Below, one piece after another: positions 15,779 to 24,164 of a stretch of 64,000 nt of DNA. The notes beneath the pieces were generated by a model, which saw only the letters and a list, made by a program, of their open reading frames with translations, did not search any database and was not told the DNA's origin. Both the position numbers and the translations under genes were made by a program. Every line of letters starts with the position of its first letter. The stretch's first letter is position 1. The stretch is from Paenibacillus taichungensis (GTDB lineage Bacteria > Bacillota > Bacilli > Paenibacillales > Paenibacillaceae). The DNA lies in the NCBI RefSeq assembly GCF_003287275.1, contig NZ_QEVW01000006.1:434001-498000 (forward strand), written 5' to 3'.

Positions 15779-15816
15779 GAAGCTTCCCCAGGTCTAAAAA
15801 ACCTGACAGAAGCTTC
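15779..15816 (-). terminator. Terminator of the FHA regulator gene
   Basis: Two GAAGCTTC palindromes (15779-15786 and 15809-15816) with inner CAGGT/ACCTG form the stem. On the minus strand a TTCTTTTG stretch follows. It lies about 60 bases after the FHA gene stop. Confidence 0.65.
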
Positions 15817-15874
15817 CTTCATGTTATTCTATTTTGGTTTAATCTCATTCCATCCCGCTGCTCATTTCACTCAT

Positions 15875-16546
15875 TCAGTCCGGCACATGGGACTTCATGT
15901 ATACACCCTTTTTGTACACCGATTTAATTGTAAAATGAACTCCCAGCTTGCGATTCGTCCGGTAGATCAACGAGTTGATCTCGTCAATCCCTACAGACTC
16001 ACTCTCCAGCATGCTTCGCTCCGGCCACACTTGGCCGACAATCTGCTCCCGTGTCACAAAGTGATCCAACTGGCTGTACAATAGCTTGAACAGTTGGTAC
16101 TCCTTCTTGGACAGTGGAATCTCCACTTCTCCAATCTGCACGGTTTGCAGGTGATCCTGTAAACGCACGCCCTCGCCCAGCAGGTCAGATAGCCGATATT
16201 CTCTCGTTTCTTCGAGATCCCCTTCTACGCGAAGCTGAATCAAGCCGTTGACCAACGTCAGGCTGTCTCCTTCGGCAAAAGGGTATTTCTCATAAGGAAC
16301 GAGACGCTGCCCGTTCAATTCCGTTCCATTTTTGCTATCCAGATCCTCAATCCACAGTTGCTGCTGCACATCATAATGAATGCGGCAATGCCGCTTCGAT
16401 ATCAACTGATTGTAGACAGACAAGTCCAATTCATCTCCACCCGTGTAACGCCCCACTGTAATGGAACGCCCCTGGCTGACATAAGCGAACGAACCGTCAC
16501 TTTCCTGCCCTGGCGTACGAATGACGATTTTTGCCGTCTCCCGCAT
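15875..16546 (-). CDS. FHA domain and winged-helix regulator
   Basis: A 223-residue cytoplasmic protein with two domains. Residues 10-110 are an FHA domain, which binds phosphothreonine: G32-R33, S50-K-R-H53, and D-S-K-N73-G74 with N78 are the expected phospho-peptide contacts. Residues 136-218 form an OmpR-type winged helix (LSKKEYQLFKLLYSQ, FVTREQIVGQVWPE, then a recognition helix and IKSVYKKGVYM wing). The arrangement would couple Ser/Thr kinase signalling to DNA binding; Mycobacterium EmbR has the same parts in the opposite order. No kinase gene is adjacent. A terminator follows. Confidence 0.85.
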   Translation of the reverse strand: MRETAKIVIRTPGQESDGSFAYVSQGRSITVGRYTGGDELDLSVYNQLISKRHCRIHYDVQQQLWIEDLDSKNGTELNGQRLVPYEKYPFAEGDSLTLVNGLIQLRVEGDLEETREYRLSDLLGEGVRLQDHLQTVQIGEVEIPLSKKEYQLFKLLYSQLDHFVTREQIVGQVWPERSMLESESVGIDEINSLIYRTNRKLGVHFTIKSVYKKGVYMKSHVPD

Positions 16547-16767
16547 GTTATTCTCCCACCTTCAAATATCACTCTATCTCTATGAGCGTTCCGTTCATAA
16601 ATAATGATAAATTCATCAGATTTGTTCCATTGTTTGCATCCATAATAATTTATATAGTGTATACAGGCATCGTTATATGCTTTTCTCTACTATACCAGAC
16701 GTTGTGCCTTTTTTCTCATAACAGTCGTATGCATGCCTTAGCCCAATCAACAAGAGAGGTCCCTCAT

Positions 16768-16923
16768 ATGAACAAAAAAAACATTTTCATATATGTGCTG
16801 CTCGCCTTCACCCTGTCCATTACATTAACTGTGCTCTCCCGCATCAATGATGATCGCGGAGAATCATTGAAAGGCATACCCGTAACCGAAACATCATGGT
16901 TGCAACTGAATACCCAGCCGTAA
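16768..16923 (+). CDS. Small single-span membrane protein, 51 residues
   Basis: A short frame starting MNKKNIFIYVLLAFTLSITLTVLSRIND, one hydrophobic helix after a basic start, then a polar tail ending LNTQP. AGAGAGG lies 8 bases before the ATG at 16768. The frame stays open further upstream to 16531, but that part overlaps the FHA gene promoter and has no better start. No homologue is recognised. It may also be a secreted peptide with an uncleaved or cleaved signal. Confidence 0.55.
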   Translation: MNKKNIFIYVLLAFTLSITLTVLSRINDDRGESLKGIPVTETSWLQLNTQP

Positions 16924-17161
16924 GTATACTCTATTATAACGTGATCAACAGAAAAAACGTTTCATGAATGTCATCTTATGCTGGGTCATGCCACCCTGAA
17001 TGAGGATCATATCTTAATCCATTCAGCAGAATAAGGCCCCTGGACGCTAACAACCAGCGCTCAAGAACCTCATTTTAATGCATTTTTAGGATATGGATAC
17101 CGATAAGTTCATCCGATTATGACTTTTGTCAGAAGCGATGTTGCAACGGCATTCCCTGCAC

Positions 17162-17272
17162 TTAACGCCGCTTTTTGCTGATACCAAATTTCCTCCACCC
17201 ATAGACAATGAGCGCTACAGGGCCAGCAATCCATAACAATTGCCATAACATGATACTCAGGTCAAATCCCAT
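17162..17272 (-). CDS. Tiny membrane protein, 36 residues, downstream of DUF2339 gene
   Basis: A 36-residue frame beginning MGFDLSIMLWQLLWIAG and ending in a strongly basic FGISKKRR tail, so one membrane helix with the C-terminus inside. A very good GGGAGGG site lies 6 bases before the ATG at 17272. It starts 35 bases after the stop codon of the large DUF2339 protein on the same strand and is probably in its operon. No family is recognised. The clear ribosome binding site and positive-inside pattern argue that it is translated. Confidence 0.6.
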   Translation of the reverse strand: MGFDLSIMLWQLLWIAGPVALIVYGWRKFGISKKRR

Positions 17273-17307
17273 GTTGCATCCCTCCCCCAAAGATTGTGAA
17301 TACTGCA

Positions 17308-19905
17308 TCAACTATCCTTAAATTGGTTCTTTTCATCCTCCGGCAGATCGGATTCATCAGACTGTTCGGTCTCTCTAACCTGAATTTCCTCCATCCGGCT
17401 TGACACCTTCTGATACAGATAAGAAATTCCAAGCAACAGTACGCCAAAGCTGAAATAGGCAATGATCTTGCTGCCCGATGTAAGCAATCCCACATCATAG
17501 AACACCATTTTCCCGGTGGAAAACAACGTCAGTCCCAGACCTAGGCGCCGAATCATTACATATTTTCTGCGGAACCCATAGGCAATGTACAGGATCGCAA
17601 GCAGTAGATAGATTAGGCTGAATAACAGCCCTACATCTCCCCACTGGAATTGGATCGTCAGAAACACAGTGATGACACCCAGCAGATAGACCCCTGCGAT
17701 AACCGGATACCATTCAATGCTTTTGAACTGCCCGCGGATTGCCGTGATTAGCAGATCTCTTCCAGCAAAAAACACGCCCACATTAAATATGATTAATACA
17801 AGTAAACCTACGACTTCAGCCGCGGTGTGCTGCTGAACATCCGGCTGCAGTGCCGGCATGGATAACGTTACTGCCAGAGCAATACAACAGCCCACCGCAT
17901 GCAGGAAAATGATATAACCCTGCACGATCCGATCACGCAAGAGCCTCACTTTACCCAATCCATAGGCCATGGCAATGGTCAGCGCAGCGAACATCAGCCA
18001 TTTGTAGAACAGGTATAACAGAAATGAGTCATCGACTGCTTTCATATACAATTCATTTGATTCATACAGCACATATAACCACAGATTGGCGAGTGTGACG
18101 TACTTGAATGCATTCAAGAAGCCAAGCTCTGTCTGGCTATAATGATACTTCTCCCCGGATAGGGAGCCGTTGCGATCCAAGGCGTAATAGAGCGTAATAA
18201 GCAGCGCACCCAGCGTAATGCAGGAGTATTTTAGCATGAAATAGGATTGCTCCCCCATGATGAACAGCACCAGCACGTCATAGTACACAAAGGTGAACAT
18301 GCACAGAAGCACGATTCCCCATCCAGCACGTTCCACCAATTTGAACCGCTTCAGATGTCCGAGCGTAACCAGCAGAACTCCTTCGATCAGCCAACCCATA
18401 GACAGCCACTTCGCACCAAACTGGAACGGTATAATCAGAATGGCAAAAGTCAGGGAAGTCACGTAGAACAATAGAAGGGTCTGCTTTTCCTGAGGCATCC
18501 TCTGCTGGATAAAACGGGCGAGTCCGAAATAGACCAGAGCGAAAATCAGAGCTAGCAAGCCTTGTGCGTCATTCCAGCCCGCTGCATCGAACAATACATA
18601 CAGCATCAGGCAGCTGATGCTCGTATTCATGGCGAGCAAAGCAAAGTCCCACCAGGTTAACTTCACCCGATGTTTGAAGGGATACGCAAGTGTAATGCCG
18701 AGATATAATGCAAATGTCACAATGGAATACACCATGCCGATCTTCTCACTTGGTGAAAGCCATAACAGGATGAGCATGGACGGTGTGTTGAACAGAAAAC
18801 TGATATAATGCACAATCGGCCACCGTTTGCCAAATGAAATCAAAACAATAATTCCGTTTAAGAGCAAAAGATAGATCATGGCAACATAAACAGCCGAACC
18901 TTGAAGACCGAAATAGGCCATGTAGGAGATTAACGGCAGATACCCTCCAACCAAGCCAAGTGAACAGATGGTCCTGGACTGATACCTCAACGATAGCAGC
19001 ACGGATATGGCCGAAACCAACACTGACAAGGCAAGTCCCGTATATAACCCGATGATATGCAATAAAAAATAGCTGTAGAAAATGGAACCAAACAGAACAG
19101 AAATCCCGCCTCCGAGCAGACCCATCGCGAACGTCTGTCTTTTACGCCGGAATAGCCATTCTCCCCCGGCAAGCATTAGCGCACCAAGCAGGAAGAACGC
19201 TCCGCCTTTCACCTCATCGCTGAACCAGGTCTTGTAGGAGTACTGAAAGGCTGCACCAACACCCAGAATTATAAGCAGGATGGCGACCTTATTAATCCAG
19301 CTCAGGCCAATCTTCATCTCCATCCGGTTCTGGCGAATGCGCCGCTGAATGGTCTCTTCGCTTAAACCTTCTTCCGCCATATGCTCATATCCTTGTTGCA
19401 TCTGACCGCGTAGTGCCTCTTCTCTCTCCCACAGGGTCTGTCTATGCGCCTCAATTCGTTCCTGCACCTCAGCAGCCAGATGAGCAATTCTCTCCTTCAT
19501 CTCACGGGCATCACCCTGAAATTCCTCTGAAGCCCTGTTGAATATGGCATTTAAATTCACTTTGGCGCGATGTTCATGCGCCGCGAGTCGATCATTATGT
19601 ACACTCGTCTTCCCTCGAAAATACGTCTCCATCTTCTCCTGGGATACACGAATAAGATTCAATTTCTCATCCAGCATCTGTTCAGACAGAGCCATCCGAA
19701 GACGGGCATTCTCTTCCTCCATCTTGCGAGTGCGTACTTCAAGCTGTTGCAGCTTGAGTTGATGCGCTTCATATTGCGCTCGGAGCTGTTCATTCTGTAC
19801 GATCAGATCATCCGATTGATACTCCTGAAGCAGGGCATTATATTCCTTTACCAGCTGCTTCTGCTGCTCCTGAACCTGGTGAAGCCGATCCTTGAACTCT
19901 TTCAT
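17308..19905 (-). CDS. DUF2339 large polytopic membrane protein
   Basis: An 865-residue protein. Residues 1-185 are a long cytoplasmic coiled coil (many Glu, Gln, Lys; HQVQEQQKQLVKEYNALLQEYQ at the start), and the rest is about 22-25 membrane segments. The coiled-coil plus many-helix layout, with GLSWINKVAILLIILGVGAAFQY at the first membrane segments, fits the DUF2339 family, whose function is unknown. GGAGGAAGC precedes the ATG. The C-terminal tail is highly acidic. A 36-residue membrane peptide follows in the same operon. No enzymatic motif is seen. Confidence 0.85.
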   Translation of the reverse strand: MKEFKDRLHQVQEQQKQLVKEYNALLQEYQSDDLIVQNEQLRAQYEAHQLKLQQLEVRTRKMEEENARLRMALSEQMLDEKLNLIRVSQEKMETYFRGKTSVHNDRLAAHEHRAKVNLNAIFNRASEEFQGDAREMKERIAHLAAEVQERIEAHRQTLWEREEALRGQMQQGYEHMAEEGLSEETIQRRIRQNRMEMKIGLSWINKVAILLIILGVGAAFQYSYKTWFSDEVKGGAFFLLGALMLAGGEWLFRRKRQTFAMGLLGGGISVLFGSIFYSYFLLHIIGLYTGLALSVLVSAISVLLSLRYQSRTICSLGLVGGYLPLISYMAYFGLQGSAVYVAMIYLLLLNGIIVLISFGKRWPIVHYISFLFNTPSMLILLWLSPSEKIGMVYSIVTFALYLGITLAYPFKHRVKLTWWDFALLAMNTSISCLMLYVLFDAAGWNDAQGLLALIFALVYFGLARFIQQRMPQEKQTLLLFYVTSLTFAILIIPFQFGAKWLSMGWLIEGVLLVTLGHLKRFKLVERAGWGIVLLCMFTFVYYDVLVLFIMGEQSYFMLKYSCITLGALLITLYYALDRNGSLSGEKYHYSQTELGFLNAFKYVTLANLWLYVLYESNELYMKAVDDSFLLYLFYKWLMFAALTIAMAYGLGKVRLLRDRIVQGYIIFLHAVGCCIALAVTLSMPALQPDVQQHTAAEVVGLLVLIIFNVGVFFAGRDLLITAIRGQFKSIEWYPVIAGVYLLGVITVFLTIQFQWGDVGLLFSLIYLLLAILYIAYGFRRKYVMIRRLGLGLTLFSTGKMVFYDVGLLTSGSKIIAYFSFGVLLLGISYLYQKVSSRMEEIQVRETEQSDESDLPEDEKNQFKDS

Positions 19906-20050
19906 GAGCTTCCTCCGTTGGTTGATGTTGAATTCATTACCTATATTTTACTATATGTATGCCATAAAATGGGGTTTCAGGAATAGAATCATTTAACCGT
20001 TCTCTGCGGATCGGAAGTCGTTATGGGATTTATACCAAATGCATACATAA

Positions 20051-20080
20051 CAAAAAGCCCGGGAAGCATCAGCTTCCTGG
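20051..20080 (-). terminator. Terminator of the LCP gene
   Basis: CCGGGAAGC (20059-20067) pairs with GCTTCCTGG (20072-20080) with one G-U pair. On the minus strand GCTTTTTG follows. It lies 75 bases after the LCP stop codon. Confidence 0.7.
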
Positions 20081-20155
20081 ACTCTAATTCATTGATATAG
20101 TCATACTGTACACGTATACAACTTCTGGTCATCTTACTGAGAATCGGATACTTGC

Positions 20156-21187
20156 TTACGCCGGATCTTTCGTATCCGCCGTCTCCGGCTCCATAATTTC
20201 AGTGGTATCTGGGTCTAGCCAGTTCGCGAGCAGGGTTCGCACATATTGCAGATCGCTCTCTGACAAATCATAGTACCACGTCCCGCTGCGCGTTGCGCCT
20301 TCACCCTTAAGCATGTAATTGCTGATTGTTGGCGTGCTGTCTTTCATATATAGAGACTCGGCAAATTTCACGATGAAATCCGAGTTCATGTTGGTTGTAA
20401 AATTCGATCCGGCAATCTGGATAACGTCCGGGATCTTGGTCAGATTTTTGACCTCAAGCGCACGATTCATGAAGGCACTTAAAAAAAGACGGTGCCGCAT
20501 CGTCCGATTGAAATCGGAATCTTCCCGGTAACGCACATAGCCCAGCGCTTCTTCGCCGCTGTATATCGGTTTGTTCGCTTCAACAAACAGCTTCTCATGT
20601 GCTTTCGATTTGTTCTCAATATTTTTCTTGATCGGCAATTCAACACCGCCAACCGCATCAACAATATCCTTGAGTCCGTTAAAATTAATCGCGGCATAGA
20701 AATCGACTTTGTTTTCCAACAGATGCTCCACAGTATCCATCGCCATCTTTGCTTCACCATGCGCATAGGCTGAGTTAATCTTCGACTTCACATCCCGGCC
20801 GATAATATCGGTATAGGAGTCACGCGGAATGGACAGCAGCAACACTTTATTTTCTTCCGGACGCACAACAGAATAGATCATGGTATCCGATCGGCTTGGT
20901 TCGTTATCCCGTTGGTCAATTCCTAGCAACAACAGCGAGAATGGATCGGTATGTTCTACAACGGGTGCATCCTTATCGCCAACAGGCTTGAAGGATTCAT
21001 CGAGCGTTTCCTTTACGGTTTCCGAAGCAAACAGATTAAATGCAAACACAACGAGTTGCTTTTGATAGATAAATCCGAGTCCCCCCAGCACAATCAAAGT
21101 ACTCAGGATGATAATCAAAGGTTTCTTCCATCTCTTCTTCGGTTTCTTCGGCTTCCGTCTGGTTAAATGTGCAGCACTGTTCTCCAT
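20156..21187 (-). CDS. LytR-CpsA-Psr (LCP) family cell-wall ligase
   Basis: A membrane protein of 343 residues with a very basic cytoplasmic start (RRKPKKPKKRWKK), one membrane helix, and an extracellular LCP domain. Conserved residues are seen in LLLLGIDQRDNEPSRSDTMI, SIPRDSYT, KINSAYAHGE, and the later YVRYREDSDFNRTMRHR. These enzymes transfer teichoic acids or other glycopolymers from lipid carriers to peptidoglycan. Two adjacent ATG codons exist; the second (21187) is better spaced, 5 bases, from AAAGGAG. The gene stands alone with its own terminator. The polymer it handles is unknown. Confidence 0.9.
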   Translation of the reverse strand: MENSAAHLTRRKPKKPKKRWKKPLIIILSTLIVLGGLGFIYQKQLVVFAFNLFASETVKETLDESFKPVGDKDAPVVEHTDPFSLLLLGIDQRDNEPSRSDTMIYSVVRPEENKVLLLSIPRDSYTDIIGRDVKSKINSAYAHGEAKMAMDTVEHLLENKVDFYAAINFNGLKDIVDAVGGVELPIKKNIENKSKAHEKLFVEANKPIYSGEEALGYVRYREDSDFNRTMRHRLFLSAFMNRALEVKNLTKIPDVIQIAGSNFTTNMNSDFIVKFAESLYMKDSTPTISNYMLKGEGATRSGTWYYDLSESDLQYVRTLLANWLDPDTTEIMEPETADTKDPA

Positions 21188-21300
21188 CATATCTCCTTTA
21201 ATAACGGTCTTAGAATCATTTAACTATATTAATAACACGTTTTCAATAGATTACGTTATAATCTGCTATACAAGAAATGACACAGAAGGAGCGATGAACG

Positions 21301-22275
21301 ATGGAATATCGACGTTTGGGGAATAGCGGTCTGCGCGTTTCCTCACTTGGACTGGGCACCAATGCCTTTGGTAAACGGGCGGATGACCCAACTTCTATCC
21401 GCATTATTCATGCGGCACTGGATCAAGGAATCAATTTTATCGATACCGCCAACATCTACGCCGGAACGGAATCGGAGCGGATTATCGGACAAGCCCTGGC
21501 AGGCAGACGTGAAAACGCTGTGCTTGCTACCAAAGCCGGTCTCCCCCGGCACGAGGGTCCCAATGGGCGCGGTTCATCCCGCTATCATTTGCAGCAAGAG
21601 CTTGAACATAGCCTGCGGCGTCTGCAAACGGACTATGTGGATCTGTATCAGATCCATACCTTTGATCCGCACACACCACTGGATGAGACACTGCGCACAT
21701 TGGACGATATGGTCACTTCCGGCAAAGTCCGCTATATCGGAGCTTCCAACTATGTAGCCTGGGAGCTGATGAAAGCTCTGGGTACCAGCGAGCTAAAAGG
21801 ATATGTACGTTATATCTCGACCCAAACCAGCTACTCGCTGGCTGATCGCACACCTGAGCTTGAACTTGTACCGCTGTGCCTTGACCAAGGCGTCGGCATC
21901 ATTCCATATTTCCCGCTGGCTGGCGGCATTCTAACAGGTAAATACAATGGCGAAGCTGGCGTGCCTTCCGGTTCCAGAGCGGATACTGATCCGGCCTTCA
22001 ATCGTTTCTTGTTGGAACATAATATTAAATTAGGTGAGCAAGTCAGTGAAAAGGCATCGGCGTATGGCTGCTCCCCAAGTGTCCTGTCGCTCGCCTGGCT
22101 GTTGGCACGCCCTGCTGTTTCGACGGTTATCGTTGGTGCAACGAGCACCGAACAGCTGGAGCATAATCTGGCTAGCGTGGACATGAAACTAACCAATGAT
22201 ATGATTTCCGAGCTCGACCAACTCAGCGACTCTTTCCGCTATGGTAAGCCATTTGCGACTTATCGGATTGATTGA
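21301..22275 (+). CDS. Aldo/keto reductase
   Basis: A 324-residue NADPH-dependent aldo/keto reductase of the YccK/tas-like type. The (beta/alpha)8 barrel motifs are present: the start MEYRRLGNSGLRVSSLGLGTNAFG, the catalytic Asp and Tyr in NFIDTANIYAG, Lys in LATKAG, His in YQIHTFD, and the cofactor region VSTVIVGATSTEQLEHNL. AGAAGGAG lies before the ATG at 21301. It is divergent from the LCP gene. Substrate is unknown; such enzymes reduce aldehydes and ketones in the cytoplasm. Confidence 0.9.
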   Translation: MEYRRLGNSGLRVSSLGLGTNAFGKRADDPTSIRIIHAALDQGINFIDTANIYAGTESERIIGQALAGRRENAVLATKAGLPRHEGPNGRGSSRYHLQQELEHSLRRLQTDYVDLYQIHTFDPHTPLDETLRTLDDMVTSGKVRYIGASNYVAWELMKALGTSELKGYVRYISTQTSYSLADRTPELELVPLCLDQGVGIIPYFPLAGGILTGKYNGEAGVPSGSRADTDPAFNRFLLEHNIKLGEQVSEKASAYGCSPSVLSLAWLLARPAVSTVIVGATSTEQLEHNLASVDMKLTNDMISELDQLSDSFRYGKPFATYRID

Positions 22276-22282
22276 ATCAACA

Positions 22283-22315
22283 CAAAAAACCTCCCGGCTA
22301 AAAAGCCCGGGAGGT
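22283..22315 (-). terminator. Terminator of the MarR gene
   Basis: ACCTCCCGG (22289-22297) and CCGGGAGGT (22307-22315) pair perfectly, and on the minus strand a run of six T follows. It sits between the convergent reductase and MarR genes. Confidence 0.85.
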
Positions 22316-22370
22316 ACAACTTCACTACACATTGTAGTCTAATAAACCATAGAAAAATTCTTTCTATGCA

Positions 22371-22832
22371 TTAAACATCTGTTTTATATCGAATAAATTC
22401 CTGCATGATTTCCATGTATTCGTCCTTACGATCACTTAACACATCAAAGAACACCTTGTCCGCAGCTTCAACAAGATGAATACCTTCAAGCGCCAAGCGG
22501 GTTCCTTCCGGCGTTGTTGTAATAATATTCGCACGGGTATCGGTAAGATGACGCTTGCGAGTTATCAACTCTCTCTTTTCAAGAGCACGGAGAACTTGAG
22601 AAGTAACGTTAACATCCACATTGGCAAATTGCGCAAGCTGGACCTGAGTTACTCCTTTACCCTCGTTGTCGCGTTCATTGAGCCACACACAGGCATGTAA
22701 TAATACAAATTGGGGTTGTGTTAATTCCAAAGGCTCGAGCACCCTGCGTATTTCCTTTTGCCACATCGTAGTAACCTGCCATAGCAGATAACCCGGACTT
22801 TCCTGAGCATTTTTATATCGTGAGCTTTCCAT
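22371..22832 (-). CDS. MarR-family regulator
   Basis: A 153-residue winged-helix regulator. The MarR core runs from LELTQPQFVLLHACVW through VTQVQLAQFANVDVNVTSQVLRALEKRELITRKRHLTDTRANIITTTPEG, which includes the recognition helix and the wing with the conserved D-x-R. MarR proteins are dimers that repress efflux or stress genes until a ligand or oxidant acts. There is one Cys (in LLHACVW). The gene stands alone with its own terminator, and no target is obvious. The AIM24 gene upstream is in the same direction with about 100 bases between. Confidence 0.87.
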   Translation of the reverse strand: MESSRYKNAQESPGYLLWQVTTMWQKEIRRVLEPLELTQPQFVLLHACVWLNERDNEGKGVTQVQLAQFANVDVNVTSQVLRALEKRELITRKRHLTDTRANIITTTPEGTRLALEGIHLVEAADKVFFDVLSDRKDEYMEIMQEFIRYKTDV

Positions 22833-22931
22833 CTCAATATACCTCCATCATTACACCTTGAGCTTCATCTTTTCTTATAACGTTTGTCGGAACGCATGTG
22901 TTTCAACGTAGTACATTTTCAGCGGAAAACA

Positions 22932-23609
22932 TTAACGCGAAGGAATAAATTGCTTGACCCATTGGCCAAATCCATGCGGATTACGACTCTGAATCAGGAC
23001 TGTCCCTTCACCCCGAAATCGGCATACTAGCCCTTCTCCACTGGTCACGCTGGATAACCAGCCTTGTGATGCTTTCTCAATACGATAATCCATATAATTG
23101 GGCCATGCCACCAAATGGGCATTATCTACGATTACTTCTTCACCCGCAGCCAGATTGATCGCATGGATAGCACCATAGGATGATAGGAACACGGTTCCTC
23201 GCCCACTGATCTCTATAATAAAGAAACCCTCTCCCGAGAAGAGACCTTTCTTCAAGTTTTGCATTTTGGTATTCACCTGGATGCCTTCGGTTCCGGCCAG
23301 AAATCCATCTTTCTGTACGTAGAGTGAATAGGAACCATCCAGCTCAATCGCCTCCACATCCCCCATGCTGGAGGGTGACAACAGAATTTCCGCAGATCCG
23401 CCTGTAGCCGTCAATTCCTGAAAAAAGAATTTCTCGCCACTGATCATACGTCCGAATCCGGCAAACATACCGCCTTCAGCCGATCCCTTCAAGTCAACAG
23501 TTGGTGTCATGGATACCATGGCCCCGCTTTCTGCCTTGAACCGTTCTCCCCGTTGCAATTGCACTTTAAGCATAGCAAATGCACCATCATATAGAATTTC
23601 ATAGTTCAT
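22932..23609 (-). CDS. AIM24/TIGR00266 family protein
   Basis: A 225-residue protein of the AIM24 (TIGR00266) family, built of repeated beta-strands. Typical runs are MLKVQLQRGERFKAESGAMVSMTP, GGMFAGFGRMISGEKFFFQELTA, and LVAWPNYMDYRIEKASQGWLSSVTSGEGLVCRFRGEG. The molecular role of this family in bacteria is not settled; the mitochondrial member affects membrane complexes. It overlaps the HxlR gene by four bases (ATGA), so the two are translationally coupled, which implies a shared job or shared control. Confidence 0.88.
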   Translation of the reverse strand: MNYEILYDGAFAMLKVQLQRGERFKAESGAMVSMTPTVDLKGSAEGGMFAGFGRMISGEKFFFQELTATGGSAEILLSPSSMGDVEAIELDGSYSLYVQKDGFLAGTEGIQVNTKMQNLKKGLFSGEGFFIIEISGRGTVFLSSYGAIHAINLAAGEEVIVDNAHLVAWPNYMDYRIEKASQGWLSSVTSGEGLVCRFRGEGTVLIQSRNPHGFGQWVKQFIPSR

Positions 23610-24001
23610 GGCTTCATCAGCTCCTTGTTGTCGGTGTTAAAATCATTTAACCCATTATCCTCCAACACGGAAGATTTGTCTCCGTATTCCTTAATAATAT
23701 GTTGATCTCCCCAGTTACATAGCGCATTCAGAATCGGTTCCAAACTTCGCCCATAGTCACTCAGTTCATACTCCACCTTGGGAGGTACCTGATTGTACAC
23801 AATGCGGTTCACGATCCCGTCATCTTCAAGCTCTCTCAGCTGCTGCGTTAACATTTTCTGCGTAATTGCGGGCATAATACGCTTAAGATCACTGGTCCGT
23901 TTCTTCCCGTGTGTCAGATGGCAGAGAATGACGCACTTCCACTTGCCGCCAATGACCTCAAGCGTCGCTTCAACTGAAATATTATACTTCTTTCTGATCA
24001 T
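23606..24001 (-). CDS. HxlR-family transcriptional regulator
   Basis: A 131-residue winged-helix regulator. The HxlR signature ATLEVIGGKWKCVILCHLTHGKKRTSDLKRIMPAITQKMLTQQLRELEDDGIVNR is complete, with Cys in the WKC position as in redox-sensing relatives such as YodB, where an N-terminal Cys is oxidised. A longer frame begins 13 codons earlier, but the ATG at 24001 has GGGAGGA 8 bases upstream. It is divergent from an MFS efflux gene, and the gap holds TACT-A4-AGTA type repeats. It probably represses both directions, perhaps in response to quinones, aldehydes or thiol stress. Confidence 0.88.
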   Translation of the reverse strand: MIRKKYNISVEATLEVIGGKWKCVILCHLTHGKKRTSDLKRIMPAITQKMLTQQLRELEDDGIVNRIVYNQVPPKVEYELSDYGRSLEPILNALCNWGDQHIIKEYGDKSSVLEDNGLNDFNTDNKELMKP

Positions 24002-24053
24002 GCTGCATGTCCTCCCTGGAATTCTTTTTTCGAAAAGCAATTGCTATATAGGC

Positions 24054-24090
24054 ACTAAAAAGTACGTAGGGTACTAAAAAGTACGTACTA
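24054..24090. promoter_or_regulatory. HxlR-type operator repeats
   Basis: ACTAAAAAGTACGTA occurs twice, at 24054-24068 and 24073-24087, 19 bases apart. Each copy holds a dyad of the form (T/C)ACT-AAAA-AGTA, and the second continues into the palindrome AGTACGTACT. YodB, an HxlR protein, binds TACT-N7-AGTA, so this is the expected type of site. It lies between the divergent HxlR and MFS genes, 75 bases before the MFS start. Confidence 0.65.
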
Positions 24091-24164
24091 TTCATTTTAT
24101 GTCGAATAACTCATAATAGCATTTGCCGGTACGCAAATCTACATTCTGGGGAGTTGAATAAGAC

